DNA of 64,000 nt from Roseateles koreensis (GTDB lineage Bacteria > Pseudomonadota > Gammaproteobacteria > Burkholderiales > Burkholderiaceae_C). A program made the position numbers and the translations under genes. The first letter of the stretch is position 1. Every line of letters begins with the position of its first letter. Location of the stretch: assembly GCF_028595305.1 (NCBI RefSeq), contig NZ_JAQQXS010000006.1:1-64000 (forward strand), read 5' to 3'. The notes beneath the pieces were generated by a model that saw only the letters and a program-made list of their open reading frames with translations, had not been told where the DNA came from and searched no databases. This document shows positions 1 to 8,253 of this stretch, piece by piece.

Positions 1-2
1 TG

Positions 3-113
3 AGCCTGGCCAACCGCGGCTACGTGATGGAGTCCGGCGAAGTGACCATGACCGGCGACGGCCAATCACTGCTCAACGACCCCAAGGTCAGGGCGGCTTA
101 TCTGGGGGAGTGA
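3..113 (+). CDS. livF: LivF-type branched-chain amino acid ABC transporter ATPase, C-terminal end (partial)
   Basis: Only the last 36 residues are in the window; the gene enters from the left edge. They read SLANRGYVMESGEV and end in RAAYLGE before a TGA. This is the usual C-terminus of the LivF ATPase: the conserved 'RGYV-E-G' beta strand after the H-loop and the closing 'V-AYLG' motif. LivF powers import of leucine, isoleucine and valine with LivG, LivH, LivM and a periplasmic binding protein. The other subunits would lie to the left. The next gene, on the opposite strand, is a leucine-dehydrogenase-family enzyme. Family assignment is fairly firm; the exact substrate is not. Confidence 0.8.
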   Translation, partial: SLANRGYVMESGEVTMTGDGQSLLNDPKVRAAYLGE

Positions 114-156
114 CGGGTCGGGGTGGCTTCACCAGCTTCCACCTCCAACGCAACAA

Positions 157-180
157 AAAGGCAGCCACTTGGCTGCCTTT
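157..180. terminator. Bidirectional intrinsic terminator between livF and the leucine dehydrogenase gene
   Basis: A perfect 10-bp stem (AAAGGCAGCC at 157-166, GGCTGCCTTT at 171-180) with a 4-nt ACTT loop lies between two convergent genes. The flanking A and T runs serve both directions. Confidence 0.8.
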
Positions 181-218
181 GTTCTAACGAGAGACCTGAA
201 CGGACTCGCCGTTTAAGC

Positions 219-1325
219 TTAAGCGGGTTTGACCAGCTTGGCGCGTGCCCAGGCATCGGCCACGCGAGCCGGCGTGCTGTCTTCTCGCTTGACGCGGTCC
301 AGCAACTCCGCCACGCGGTCGCCGATGCGGCTGACTTCGGCCATCACGGCAGACTCTTCGCCTTCGTTGCGATATTCACGCGCGACGCTGATGATGCCGC
401 CTGCGTTCACGAGATAGTCAGGCAGGTAGCAGATGCCGCGCCGTTGCAGGGTATCGCCGTCTTCGGTGGTTGCGAGTTGGTTGTTTGCCGCGCCAGCGAC
501 CAATTGGGCCCGCAGGGTTGGAATGGTCTGCGCGTTCAGCGAAGCGCCCAGGGCGCAAGGCGCCAAGACGTCAACATCGGCGCTGAGGATGTCCAGCACG
601 CCCAGTGCCTGCGCGCCCAGTTCTGCCTGCGCACGGGCAACCTTGGCGGCATCCACATCGGCCACCACGAGTTGGGCACCCGCCTTGTGCAGGAACTCAG
701 CCAGATGCCAGCCCACCGCCCCCAGGCCCTGCAGGGCCACCCGAACGCCTTGAAGTGATTCGCGGCCCAGATGCAGGCGTACCCCTGCCTGAATGCTCAC
801 AAACACGCCCCAGGCTGTTTTGGGGCTGGGGTCGCCGCCAAATGCACCTTCGCGGGGGATGCCGCTGACGTAACGCGTTTGGGCTTGCATGCCGCGCATG
901 TCAGCGGTGGTTGTGCCGACATCTTCAGCGGTGATGTAGGCGCCTTGCAAGGATTCAACGGCACGGCCAAACGCGGCGAACAGAGCCGGGCGGTCGAATG
1001 TGCCTGCGGGTTTGATGATGACGGCCTTGCCACCGCCAAAGGGCAGGTCAGCCAGCGCGTTTTTCAGGCTCATGCCTTGGGACAAGCGAAGGGCGTCGTT
1101 CAGCGCCGCCAATTCGTTGTCGTAAGCCCAAACTCTGCAGCCGCCGAATGCGGGGCCACGAGCGGTGCTGTGGACGGCCAGAATGGCCTTCAAACCGGTT
1201 TGTTCGTCGGTGGCGAGCAGCACGCGTTCGTGCGCTTCCTGGCCCGGCAGGCCGAACAGCGAAGAGGGGATGGAGGAGGCCGGTGCCGCGGCGATGACGC
1301 GGGCAAGATCGGTGTGAGCGTTCAT
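219..1325 (-). CDS. Glu/Leu/Phe/Val dehydrogenase family protein (leucine-dehydrogenase-like)
   Basis: Predicted NAD-dependent oxidative deaminase that turns branched-chain amino acids into 2-oxo acids. With the start at 1325 the protein has 368 residues, close to the roughly 360 usual for leucine dehydrogenase and shorter than glutamate dehydrogenases. Visible motifs are GPAFGG (57-62), K88 in MSLKNA, the LPFGGGK active-site loop with K100, the AEDVGTT segment near 135, and the nucleotide-binding GLGAVG (about 200-205). The reading frame is open to 1367, but the extra 14 residues look unlike the family, so the internal ATG was chosen. It converges on livF, so uptake and catabolism of branched-chain amino acids are probably linked. 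Substrate preference (Leu, Val or Phe) cannot be read from the sequence. Confidence 0.85.
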   Translation of the reverse strand: MNAHTDLARVIAAAPASSIPSSLFGLPGQEAHERVLLATDEQTGLKAILAVHSTARGPAFGGCRVWAYDNELAALNDALRLSQGMSLKNALADLPFGGGKAVIIKPAGTFDRPALFAAFGRAVESLQGAYITAEDVGTTTADMRGMQAQTRYVSGIPREGAFGGDPSPKTAWGVFVSIQAGVRLHLGRESLQGVRVALQGLGAVGWHLAEFLHKAGAQLVVADVDAAKVARAQAELGAQALGVLDILSADVDVLAPCALGASLNAQTIPTLRAQLVAGAANNQLATTEDGDTLQRRGICYLPDYLVNAGGIISVAREYRNEGEESAVMAEVSRIGDRVAELLDRVKREDSTPARVADAWARAKLVKPA

Positions 1326-1457
1326 GGGTTCAGCGGGGCACTTGTGGTGCCGTGATGCGAAGGACATGGGCGGTTTGCCCGGCGGCTGAGGCGCTTTTGG
1401 CGCTTCAGGGCCTCAAGTGTAAGGGCGGTTTTGACGCACAGAACGGTGCGCTGAATC

Positions 1458-2207
1458 TCAGCTGGATTGGAACCCGCTTGAACGCAGCGTGATGACCAGG
1501 GTGTCCCGGTAACCGTAATCGCCCACGGGTTGAATGGGCGTGGACTCGTGGATCACTTGCTCATCGTCCAAGAGCAACAGGGTCCAGGGTGCGGTCATGG
1601 TGAAGCGTTGCCCCTGCGGCCCTTGGGCTTCAAAAACACGCGACTCGCCGCCCTTGATGCCCTGACGATCAACCAGAAACACGGCCACCAGCTCAACGCC
1701 GTCACGGTGCGCGCCTTCGGGGGTGGGGCGGCCGATGCCGTCCGTGGTGTCGATGCGGAATTGGTGCGCCTCGATGTACCAGGGGTGGTCTGCTGGCTTG
1801 CTCTTGAGCGCAGAGGTGATGCGGCTCAAGCCCAGCAACAGGGTGCCCCAGGCGGGTTGATTCACCATCGCAGGGTCCAGGGGCTCGAACCAGCGCTCGA
1901 TACCGCCGTGCAGTGCGTTGTAGTCCAGCGGCTGCCAGTGGGCGCGGTGGGGTGCCTGCGTCAATTGGCCGTTTTGGGCGATGAAGCAGGCGTGCCGGCG
2001 AAAGCGGTAGCGGCCGCCATCGCGCAGGTAGGCGTCAGGCGGCAGGTCTTGCCAAAAGGGCTGCAGAGGTGCGAGTTCTTGCGGGTTGCAGCCCAATAGG
2101 GCTTGGAGGCTGGACGGTGCAAGCACCGTATGCCCCTCGGCCTTCAACTGTGTTTCGCAGGCGTCAGCGCTGGCGTAGGGGGGGCTGAACATCAGGGACT
2201 TGGCCAT
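1458..2207 (-). CDS. 2OG-Fe dioxygenase family protein (PF10014-like)
   Basis: Predicted non-haem Fe(II)/2-oxoglutarate-dependent dioxygenase of 249 residues. The iron triad is visible as H167-x-D169 (in GAHRDGVEL) and distal H220 (in EQVIHEST); R234 in GYRDTLV is placed to bind the 2-oxoglutarate carboxylate. The family includes bacterial enzymes that hydroxylate free L-isoleucine and related amino acids, but the substrate here is unknown. The open frame extends to 2345 but runs into the upstream reductase. Starting at 2207 places it 13 nt after the reductase stop, a typical operon spacing. Two nearby genes concern branched-chain amino acids (livF end, leucine dehydrogenase), which is suggestive only. 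Confidence 0.8.
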   Translation of the reverse strand: MAKSLMFSPPYASADACETQLKAEGHTVLAPSSLQALLGCNPQELAPLQPFWQDLPPDAYLRDGGRYRFRRHACFIAQNGQLTQAPHRAHWQPLDYNALHGGIERWFEPLDPAMVNQPAWGTLLLGLSRITSALKSKPADHPWYIEAHQFRIDTTDGIGRPTPEGAHRDGVELVAVFLVDRQGIKGGESRVFEAQGPQGQRFTMTAPWTLLLLDDEQVIHESTPIQPVGDYGYRDTLVITLRSSGFQSS

Positions 2208-2220
2208 GGGCGGTGCGGGA

Positions 2221-3258
2221 TCAGGCGGGGTGTTTGTCGGCTTCGGAGGTGAAGGAGTCCGCGTAGAACTCGTCCGCTGGCAGACCGCACTGAGCGGAGA
2301 AATCGCGTTGGGCAGATTCCACCACGATCGGGGCGCCGCAGGCATAGACCTGATGCCCAGAGAGATCGGGGAAGTCTGTCATCACTGCCTGATGGACAAA
2401 CCCGGTGCGGCCCGTCCATGCGTCTTCAGGTTTGGCATCTGACAGCACTGGCACATAACGCAGATTTGGCATGGACTCTGCAGCGCTCGAAACCCATTCG
2501 TGCAGATACAGATCGGCCTTGCTGCGGCAACCCCAGTACAGCGTGATCGGGCGGGTTTGTTCGAGATGCTGAATGCGTTCAATGATGGCTTTGATCGGCG
2601 CAAAACCGGTACCGCTGGCCAGCAGGATGATGGGTTTGGCAGAGTCCTCACGCAGGAAGAAACTACCGAACGGGCCTTCCATGCGCAGGATGTCTTTCTC
2701 CTTCAGCGCACTGAATACATGGTCGGTGAACTTGCCGCCAGGCATGTGGCGAATGTGCAGTTCAATTGCCGCGGGGCTGCCCAAATTGTGCGGTGCATTG
2801 GCCATGCTGTAGCTGCGGCGTGCGCCGTCGCGCAGAATGAATTCCACATACTGGCCCGCGTGGAACTGGAAGTTCTGGGTGGCGGGGAGTTGAAGTTTCA
2901 AGACGGCGACGTCAACGCTGGGTTTTTCTAGGCTCAAGACGCGGCTGGGCAATTTCAGCACCGGGAATTCTCCGGCGCCCGGCACCGTGCGGGCTTCGAT
3001 GACGCAGTCGGTTTGTGGGGTGGCGCAGCAGGTCAGGATCATGCCTTGCGCTTCTTCGGCCTCGGTGAGCGTCTTGGCTTGATGGGCGCCGTGGATCACA
3101 CGGCCCTCGACCAAGCGGCTTTTGCAGGAACCACAAGCGCCGTCACGGCAGCCGTAAGGCAGGCCAATGCCGCCACGAATGGCTGCGCCCAGAATTGTTT
3201 CATCGCGCTCGACGTCGAAGGCACGTCCGCTGGGCTGCACAGTGATTTGAAAATTCAT
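2221..3258 (-). CDS. 2Fe-2S/FAD/NAD(P)H oxidoreductase (CDP-6-deoxy-glucoseen reductase-like)
   Basis: A 345-residue electron-transfer reductase. An N-terminal plant-type 2Fe-2S domain has C37, C42, C45 and C77. It is followed by an FAD-binding barrel with RRSYSMAN and an NAD-binding domain with GTGFAPIKA and a C-terminal YACGAP. This is the layout of AscD/RfbI-type reductases and of reductase components of phenol and methane monooxygenases. Start 3258 was preferred to 3414 because family homology begins at MNFQITV. It is transcribed just before the 2OG dioxygenase gene and divergently from the SDR gene. No partner dehydratase for deoxysugar synthesis is nearby, so the CDP-sugar name is probably only a family label. 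Confidence 0.85.
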   Translation of the reverse strand: MNFQITVQPSGRAFDVERDETILGAAIRGGIGLPYGCRDGACGSCKSRLVEGRVIHGAHQAKTLTEAEEAQGMILTCCATPQTDCVIEARTVPGAGEFPVLKLPSRVLSLEKPSVDVAVLKLQLPATQNFQFHAGQYVEFILRDGARRSYSMANAPHNLGSPAAIELHIRHMPGGKFTDHVFSALKEKDILRMEGPFGSFFLREDSAKPIILLASGTGFAPIKAIIERIQHLEQTRPITLYWGCRSKADLYLHEWVSSAAESMPNLRYVPVLSDAKPEDAWTGRTGFVHQAVMTDFPDLSGHQVYACGAPIVVESAQRDFSAQCGLPADEFYADSFTSEADKHPA

Positions 3259-3368
3259 GAGTGGGATCGAGGAGCGGTGACCTGCAGGCAGGCAAACAAA
3301 TCGGTCCGGCTGAATCTGCAAGGCAGGCCGGACCGTAAACTGATGCGATATTTTGCCTGAGTGCTGCG

Positions 3369-4331
3369 ATGTCACTTTGCCGTCTTCACAATTCTTCCCC
3401 CTGGACCCAGTCACCTGACCGGGCAGCCTCCGCGCGCGGGCGTTCTTGCGCCCGCGCCACCCGATTGCTCATTGTGGGTTGCGGTGATATCGGCATGCGT
3501 GTGCTGGGGCTGGTGCCGAAGTCGTGGCAGGTCACGGCTTTGATCCGCAGCGCGGATCAAGACAGGCTCACTGGCTTGAGCGCAGCCGGTGCGACGCCAT
3601 TCATTGGCGACTTGGATGCTCCCGATTCCATACGGCGATTGGCGGGTTGGGCTGATCGGGTTTTGCACCTGGCACCACCGCCCACGTATGGCGAGCAAGA
3701 CCCCCGCACGCGGCATCTCTTGCAGGTTTTGTCGCGTGCAACTGCGCCGTGTCGATTGGTCTATATGAGCACAAGCGGCGTGTACGGTGATTGCCAAGGC
3801 GAACGGTTCGACGAGACGCGCGCAACGGCTGCAAGCACCGACCGGGCACGGCGCCGTGTGGATGCGGAGCAGCAAGTGCGTCGCTTCGGGCGGCTGTTTG
3901 GCACGCAAGTTACCTTGTTGCGTGTACCTGGCATTTATGCGGTGAACCGGCTCGGCGGGCATCCTCGTGAACGTTTGGCCCGAGAGACGCCCGTGTTGGT
4001 GCGGGAGGACGATGTTTTCACCAACCACATCCAAGCGGATGATTTGGCGCGCGCCTGCTTGCTTGCACTCATGCGCGGGCGGCCACAGCGAATCCTGCAT
4101 GTCTGCGATGACAGCGAATTGTTGATGGGGGACTACTTCGACCTGGCTGCTGATTTGTGCGGCATGCGTCGCCCGCCCCGCATCAGCCGCGAGCAGGCGC
4201 AGGTCCTGATGTCATCGCTACAGCTGAGCTTCATGAGCGAGTCCCGGCGCCTGATCAATCACCGATTGAAAAAAGAGTTAGGCCTGCGCCTACGCTACCC
4301 GCATCCGGTGGATGGACTGATGGCCGGTTGA
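3369..4331 (+). CDS. SDR-family NAD(P)-dependent epimerase/oxidoreductase
   Basis: A 320-residue extended short-chain dehydrogenase-like protein. The Rossmann fold begins LLIVGCGDIGMRV, with GCGDIG at 37-42, followed by GDLD, and VYMSTSGVYG marks the SDR active-site strand. It resembles the YeeZ-type atypical epimerase group, whose function is not established. The first 30 residues before the Rossmann fold are rich in Ser/Arg and may be over-called; the true start could be an internal TTG near 3463. It is divergent from the reductase and convergent with the rhomboid gene. Confidence 0.75.
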   Translation: MSLCRLHNSSPWTQSPDRAASARGRSCARATRLLIVGCGDIGMRVLGLVPKSWQVTALIRSADQDRLTGLSAAGATPFIGDLDAPDSIRRLAGWADRVLHLAPPPTYGEQDPRTRHLLQVLSRATAPCRLVYMSTSGVYGDCQGERFDETRATAASTDRARRRVDAEQQVRRFGRLFGTQVTLLRVPGIYAVNRLGGHPRERLARETPVLVREDDVFTNHIQADDLARACLLALMRGRPQRILHVCDDSELLMGDYFDLAADLCGMRRPPRISREQAQVLMSSLQLSFMSESRRLINHRLKKELGLRLRYPHPVDGLMAG

Positions 4332-4356
4332 AGGGATCGGCCCACCATGGGGCGGC

Positions 4357-4935
4357 TCAACGGCGACGTGGTGTGCGCCAGTAGCGAATCAACAGCCAGG
4401 CGCCCAACATTCCACCTAGGTGCGCGAAGTGCGCAACGCCGCTGTTGTTGTTCAAGCCCATGAGCAATTCCAGCACACCGAAGATTGCGACGAAGTATTT
4501 GGCCTTCATCGGGATCGGTGGGAACAAGGGCACGATGATGCGGTCAGGAAATAGCATGCCAAACGACAGCAGCAGGCCGAACAAGGCGCCTGACGCCCCC
4601 ACGGTTGGCGCCATGCTGCCCAGCAAAAAGGTGACGATCAGTTGCACCACTGCTGCCGCTAACGCGCTTGCCAGCAGAATGTGCGTGTAGCGCTTGGGAC
4701 CCCACACACGCTCCAACTCTGAGCCGAACATCCACAGGCCCAGCATATTGAAAAAGAGATGCCATTGGCTGCCATGCAAGAACGCATAGCTGAGCAATTG
4801 CCAGGGGAAGAAGTTGCCTGACATCAAGGGCCACAATTCAAACCACGGCTGAAGCCCGGGTACCAGATAGAACACGCAATAGAGGCCGACGCAGGCCAAC
4901 ATGAAAGCTTTGGTGACCGAGGGAATCGGAGGCAT
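4357..4935 (-). CDS. Rhomboid family intramembrane serine protease
   Basis: A 192-residue inner-membrane protease with six predicted transmembrane segments. The serine nucleophile S115 lies in VGASGALFG (GxSG) and the catalytic His in HFAHLGG (H172). The oxyanion residues sit in the HLFFNMLGLW segment near 60-68. Rhomboids cut single-pass membrane substrates inside or near the bilayer. This is the compact form without a cytoplasmic or ankyrin extension. It is transcribed away from the tRNA-Leu/terminator region. Its substrate cannot be inferred. Confidence 0.93.
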   Translation of the reverse strand: MPPIPSVTKAFMLACVGLYCVFYLVPGLQPWFELWPLMSGNFFPWQLLSYAFLHGSQWHLFFNMLGLWMFGSELERVWGPKRYTHILLASALAAAVVQLIVTFLLGSMAPTVGASGALFGLLLSFGMLFPDRIIVPLFPPIPMKAKYFVAIFGVLELLMGLNNNSGVAHFAHLGGMLGAWLLIRYWRTPRRR

Positions 4936-5117
4936 GAAGTCGGGTCTCTTGCTGCCCGCAGGTCGAAGGACCCTGGTGGCGTCGTTGGGATGTGCGTGAG
5001 TGTAAGCGCAAGATTCAGGGGGACAAATCCGGCGCTTGTGATTTGCTCATTCAGATATTGTGAGATGCGTCACAGGGAATTCATCGGGGTGTCCCGTCAA
5101 CCTGTTTCAGGCGAAAG

Positions 5118-5158
5118 CGCAAACAAAAAAACCACCTCAGGGGGTGGTTTTGTTTGCG
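5118..5158 (-). terminator. Intrinsic terminator downstream of tRNA-Leu(CAA)
   Basis: A long stem pairs CGCAAAC (5118-5124) with GTTTGCG (5152-5158), then an A run with TTTT, then CCACC with GGTGG, around a TCAGGG loop. It follows the minus-strand tRNA-Leu gene and precedes the rhomboid gene, so it most likely ends the tRNA transcript. The A run opposite gives a U tract on the minus-strand RNA. Confidence 0.75.
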
Positions 5159-5212
5159 AAACGTCTTCAGTAGCAGGCATCTAACCGACACGCTAAGTCA
5201 TTAATTTGACTG

Positions 5213-5297
5213 TGGTGCCCGAGGCCGGACTCGAACCGGCACACCTTGCGGCGGGGGATTTTGAGTCCCCTGCGTCTACCAATTCCGCCACCCGGGC
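5213..5297 (-). tRNA. tRNA-Leu (anticodon CAA)
   Basis: The 85-nt minus-strand sequence starts GCCCGGG and ends in an encoded CCA. The anticodon stem GGGGA/TCCCC encloses loop CTCAAAA, giving anticodon CAA. A long class II variable arm and the T-arm GCCGG-TTCGAGT-CCGGC are present, as required for leucine tRNA. It reads UUG codons, which are common in this genome. Confidence 0.97.
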
Positions 5298-5388
5298 AAA
5301 TCGGTCAGAGCGTCGCTGCTGAAGCCATCTATTATGGCATGCTTTTCGGAGTCCTTGCAAAGGTTTTTGAAACTATTTGACTGCCACA

Positions 5389-6333
5389 ATGCTGCCCATG
5401 AGAAAGCACAGCACCCAACAGGCCGCTCCACGGCACTATCAGACCCTGGAAGACGTCATTGGCAACACGCCACTTATTCGATTGCAACGCATGATTGCAC
5501 CGGAAATCGCCGCGCGCGGCAATGTGGTGTTGGCCAAACTTGAAGGGAACAATCCGGCTGGTTCGGTGAAAGATCGTCCAGCGATCAGCATGATCCGGCG
5601 CGCCGAGGAGCGTGGCGACGTCCAGCCTGGCGATACCTTGATTGAAGCCACCTCGGGCAATACCGGGATCGCCCTGGCGATGGCTGCGGCCATCCGTGGC
5701 TACCGTATGGTTTTGATCATGCCTGAGGATCTGTCCATTGAACGGGCGCAGACCATGAAGGCGTTTGGGGCTGAATTGATTCTGACCCCACGGTCCGGTG
5801 GCATGGAATACGCCCGGGATCTGGCCGAACAAATGCAGCGGGACGGTAAGGGCCGGGTGCTGGACCAATTTGCCAACGCAGACAACCCACGCGCGCACTA
5901 TGAAACCACCGGCCCCGAGCTGTGGCGCGACACGGGTGGCGAGATCACGCACTTTGTCAGTGCCATGGGTACGACAGGCACGATCACCGGAACTTCGCGC
6001 TATTTGAAGGAGCAAAACCCGGCCGTGCGCATCGTTGGCGCCCAGCCTTCGGAAGGCTCGCGCATTCCTGGCATTCGCAAATGGCCTGAGGCCTACCAGC
6101 CGAAGATCTATCAGCCCCAGGCGGTCGATGAGTTGGTGCTGGTGAGCCAGTCGGATGCGGAAGACATGGCCCGTCAATTGGCGCGCGAAGAGGGCCTGTT
6201 TGCCGGCATTTCGGCGGCGGGTGCGTGCTGGGTGGCCTTGCAATTGGCGCGCACGGTGGAGCGGGCCACGATTGTGTTTGTGGTCTGCGACCGGGGCGAT
6301 CGATATTTGTCGACGGGTGTATTCCCCGCCTGA
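5389..6333 (+). CDS. cysM: Cysteine synthase B (O-acetylserine sulfhydrylase)
   Basis: PLP enzyme that makes cysteine from O-acetylserine with sulfide or thiosulfate. The PLP lysine is in NPAGSVKDRPA (K61 with this start) and the phosphate-binding loop is SGNTG. The segment GSRIPGIRKWPEAYQPKIY is typical of CysM rather than CysK. Length is about 314 residues. ATGs at 5389 and 5398 and a TTG at 5377 are all possible; no clear Shine-Dalgarno decides. A TATTAT at 5331-5336 could be its -10 box. The substrate-producing cysE gene lies elsewhere in the window (21130). The NUDIX gene follows after 8 nt. Confidence 0.93.
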   Translation: MLPMRKHSTQQAAPRHYQTLEDVIGNTPLIRLQRMIAPEIAARGNVVLAKLEGNNPAGSVKDRPAISMIRRAEERGDVQPGDTLIEATSGNTGIALAMAAAIRGYRMVLIMPEDLSIERAQTMKAFGAELILTPRSGGMEYARDLAEQMQRDGKGRVLDQFANADNPRAHYETTGPELWRDTGGEITHFVSAMGTTGTITGTSRYLKEQNPAVRIVGAQPSEGSRIPGIRKWPEAYQPKIYQPQAVDELVLVSQSDAEDMARQLAREEGLFAGISAAGACWVALQLARTVERATIVFVVCDRGDRYLSTGVFPA

Positions 6334-6341
6334 GGCCTGCC

Positions 6342-6878
6342 ATGGATGAAGCGGCGGTTTATCGTTTTTGTCCGCAGTGCGCGGCAGCGCTTTCTTGGCT
6401 AAGCCGAGAAGAAGATGGCGGCCCCAAGTCACGGCTTCGCTGTGAGCGCTGTGAATTCACGCACTGGAACAACCCAACGCCGGTGTTGGCTGCGGTGATC
6501 GAGTGCGTGGACCGCGACGGGCAGGTTTTGCTGGCCCGCAACGCCGCCTGGCCTGGCCGTTTTTTTGGGCTGATCACGGGGTTCATGGAGGCCGCTGAAA
6601 CACCCGAGGCGGGCATTCAGCGGGAGATCGCCGAGGAAACAGCCCTGCAGGTGGAGGCCTTGAATTTGTTGGGCGTATGGGACTTTCAGCGCAAGAATCA
6701 AATCATCATCGCCTACCATGCCCAGGCCCGCGGAGAGATTCAGTTATCACCTGAGTTGGCCGAGTACAAGCTCATTGCGCCTGAAATGGTGCGCTGCTGG
6801 CCGCAGGGTACGGGGCAGGCCTTGGCCACTTGGCTGCGCCTGAAGGGGATTGAGCCGAAATGGCTGGAGCCTGTTTGA
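6342..6878 (+). CDS. NUDIX hydrolase with N-terminal zinc ribbon
   Basis: A 178-residue pyrophosphohydrolase. An N-terminal zinc ribbon uses two CxxC pairs (FCPQC near 8-12 and LRCERC near 32-37). The Nudix box GFMEAAETPEAGIQREIAEE follows; the final conserved Gly of the box is replaced by Thr. The zinc ribbon plus Nudix layout is that of NudC-like NADH/NAD-cap hydrolases, but the protein is shorter, so substrate is open. The start at 6342 lies 8 nt after cysM, and the longer frame from 6225 would overlap cysM deeply, so co-transcription with cysM is likely. Confidence 0.85.
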   Translation: MDEAAVYRFCPQCAAALSWLSREEDGGPKSRLRCERCEFTHWNNPTPVLAAVIECVDRDGQVLLARNAAWPGRFFGLITGFMEAAETPEAGIQREIAEETALQVEALNLLGVWDFQRKNQIIIAYHAQARGEIQLSPELAEYKLIAPEMVRCWPQGTGQALATWLRLKGIEPKWLEPV

Positions 6879-6959
6879 GTGTGAGCGCAAAGCGCCCTGC
6901 CGGTGCTGGTGTGATTCCCTAGGCTTTGTCGCGCTGGCATGGCCTCTAGAATGTGGCCC

Positions 6960-7187
6960 ATGGACGTACACAAAGAACTTGATACCCGCGGCTTGAACTG
7001 CCCCTTGCCCATCTTGAAGGCCAAGAAAGCCCTGGCCGAGATGGAAAGCGGCCAGTTGTTGAAGGTGATTGCCACAGACCCCGGCTCTATGCGGGACTTC
7101 AAGGCCTTTGCGCGCCAAACCGGCAATGAATTGGTCGATCAATCCAGCCAAGACGACGAATTCATCCACGTGCTCAAGCGGCGCTGA
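6960..7187 (+). CDS. TusA-family sulfurtransferase
   Basis: A 75-residue small sulfur carrier. It shows the signature LDTRGLNCPLPILKAKKAL with the sulfur-accepting Cys at residue 14 in CPxP. TusA proteins relay persulfide sulfur from a cysteine desulfurase to tRNA 2-thiouridine synthesis or other acceptors. The start at ATG 6960 gives the standard family length; a longer frame from 6939 adds seven residues with no homology. It sits downstream of cysM-NUDIX, a loose sulfur-metabolism neighbourhood, and converges on the DMT transporter. Confidence 0.88.
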   Translation: MDVHKELDTRGLNCPLPILKAKKALAEMESGQLLKVIATDPGSMRDFKAFARQTGNELVDQSSQDDEFIHVLKRR

Positions 7188-7217
7188 GGCCTGTATTAAG
7201 GGCGCGAAGGGCCTGTC

Positions 7218-8132
7218 TCAGCGTTCGCGCGGGGCGTTCCAGTTGCTGCGCATGGTGTTCAGGGAGGGCAAAACCTGCACGGCCACCATGCTGACAAAAA
7301 TCAGCGCGCAACCCGCCAGGCCGGATGAGTTCAGGCGGTCGCCCATCAACACAAAGCCAAAGCCGGCGGCAAACAAGGTTTCAGACGAGAGAATGATGGC
7401 GGCATCCGCCGCGTGGGCATAACGCTGCGCCACAACTTGCGCGGTGAACGCGACACCTACCGACATCACACCGGTGTAGACCAAGGGCCAAGCGGCGGCA
7501 CGTACTGCCTCCCTGTTGGCGGGCTCAAACATCAGCCCCCATGCCAGCGCCACCAGGCCGCACACTAGAAATTGGCCCAGCGCCACCGCGAAGGGGGCGG
7601 CCATGCGGTCGGCAAAGCGCCCGACCAGCAAGACATGAATCGCCCAGGGCAGCGCTGACGTCATCACCCAGAGGTCACCCACCCCGATCTGCAGGGTTCG
7701 CGCGCCTGACAACAAAAATGCCCCGACCAAGCAGGCCAGGGCGCCCGGCCATACCGACCAATGCGGCAACTGGCGCAGCAGCAGGTAGCCCAGCACGGGC
7801 ACCAAGGGCACATACAGCGCAGTGAGAAAACCCGCATTGGTGACCGTGGTGTTGATGATGCCGATCTGCTGCATGGCGGCACCCAGCAGCAGCAGGCCGC
7901 CGAGCCCGCCAATTTTCGCCAGGTCCCTGCGGGTTAGCGCATGACCTTTTGCCGATTGCCGACGCCACTCCGCTGCGGCAAATGGCAGCACCACCAAGGC
8001 TCCAATCAGAAAGCGCAGCCCCGTAAACATCATGGGCCCGATATGCGCCATCGCCTGGCTTTGCGCCACAAAGGCCGAGCCCCAGATTAAGGCGATGACG
8101 ACGAGCAAAAGATTGGCTTGGATACGGTTCAT
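7218..8132 (-). CDS. DMT (EamA) family transporter
   Basis: A 304-residue inner-membrane protein with about ten predicted transmembrane helices in two EamA repeats. Clear motifs include LLVVIALIWGSAFV at the N-terminus, GLRFLIGALVVLPFA and ALYVPLVPVLGYLLL. Members export amino acids or other metabolites, and nothing here fixes the substrate. The start at 8132 (MNRIQANLL) was chosen because the 16 upstream residues are hydrophilic and precede the first helix abnormally. Confidence 0.85.
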   Translation of the reverse strand: MNRIQANLLLVVIALIWGSAFVAQSQAMAHIGPMMFTGLRFLIGALVVLPFAAAEWRRQSAKGHALTRRDLAKIGGLGGLLLLGAAMQQIGIINTTVTNAGFLTALYVPLVPVLGYLLLRQLPHWSVWPGALACLVGAFLLSGARTLQIGVGDLWVMTSALPWAIHVLLVGRFADRMAAPFAVALGQFLVCGLVALAWGLMFEPANREAVRAAAWPLVYTGVMSVGVAFTAQVVAQRYAHAADAAIILSSETLFAAGFGFVLMGDRLNSSGLAGCALIFVSMVAVQVLPSLNTMRSNWNAPRER

Positions 8133-8253
8133 GGGGCGGGGTCGAGTGCGGCCTGGCGACTCGCCGGCAAAGCCTTCCATTATCGCTTTTTCGGAATTTG
8201 AAGCTACCTGCGCCGGCCATCAATCGTCAATCGCGTCACCTCAAACAAGCGCG

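Noticed and set aside
4990-5184. Short open frame upstream of tRNA-Leu(CAA)
   Set aside because: It runs through the terminator hairpin at 5118-5158 and has no family match or ribosome site.
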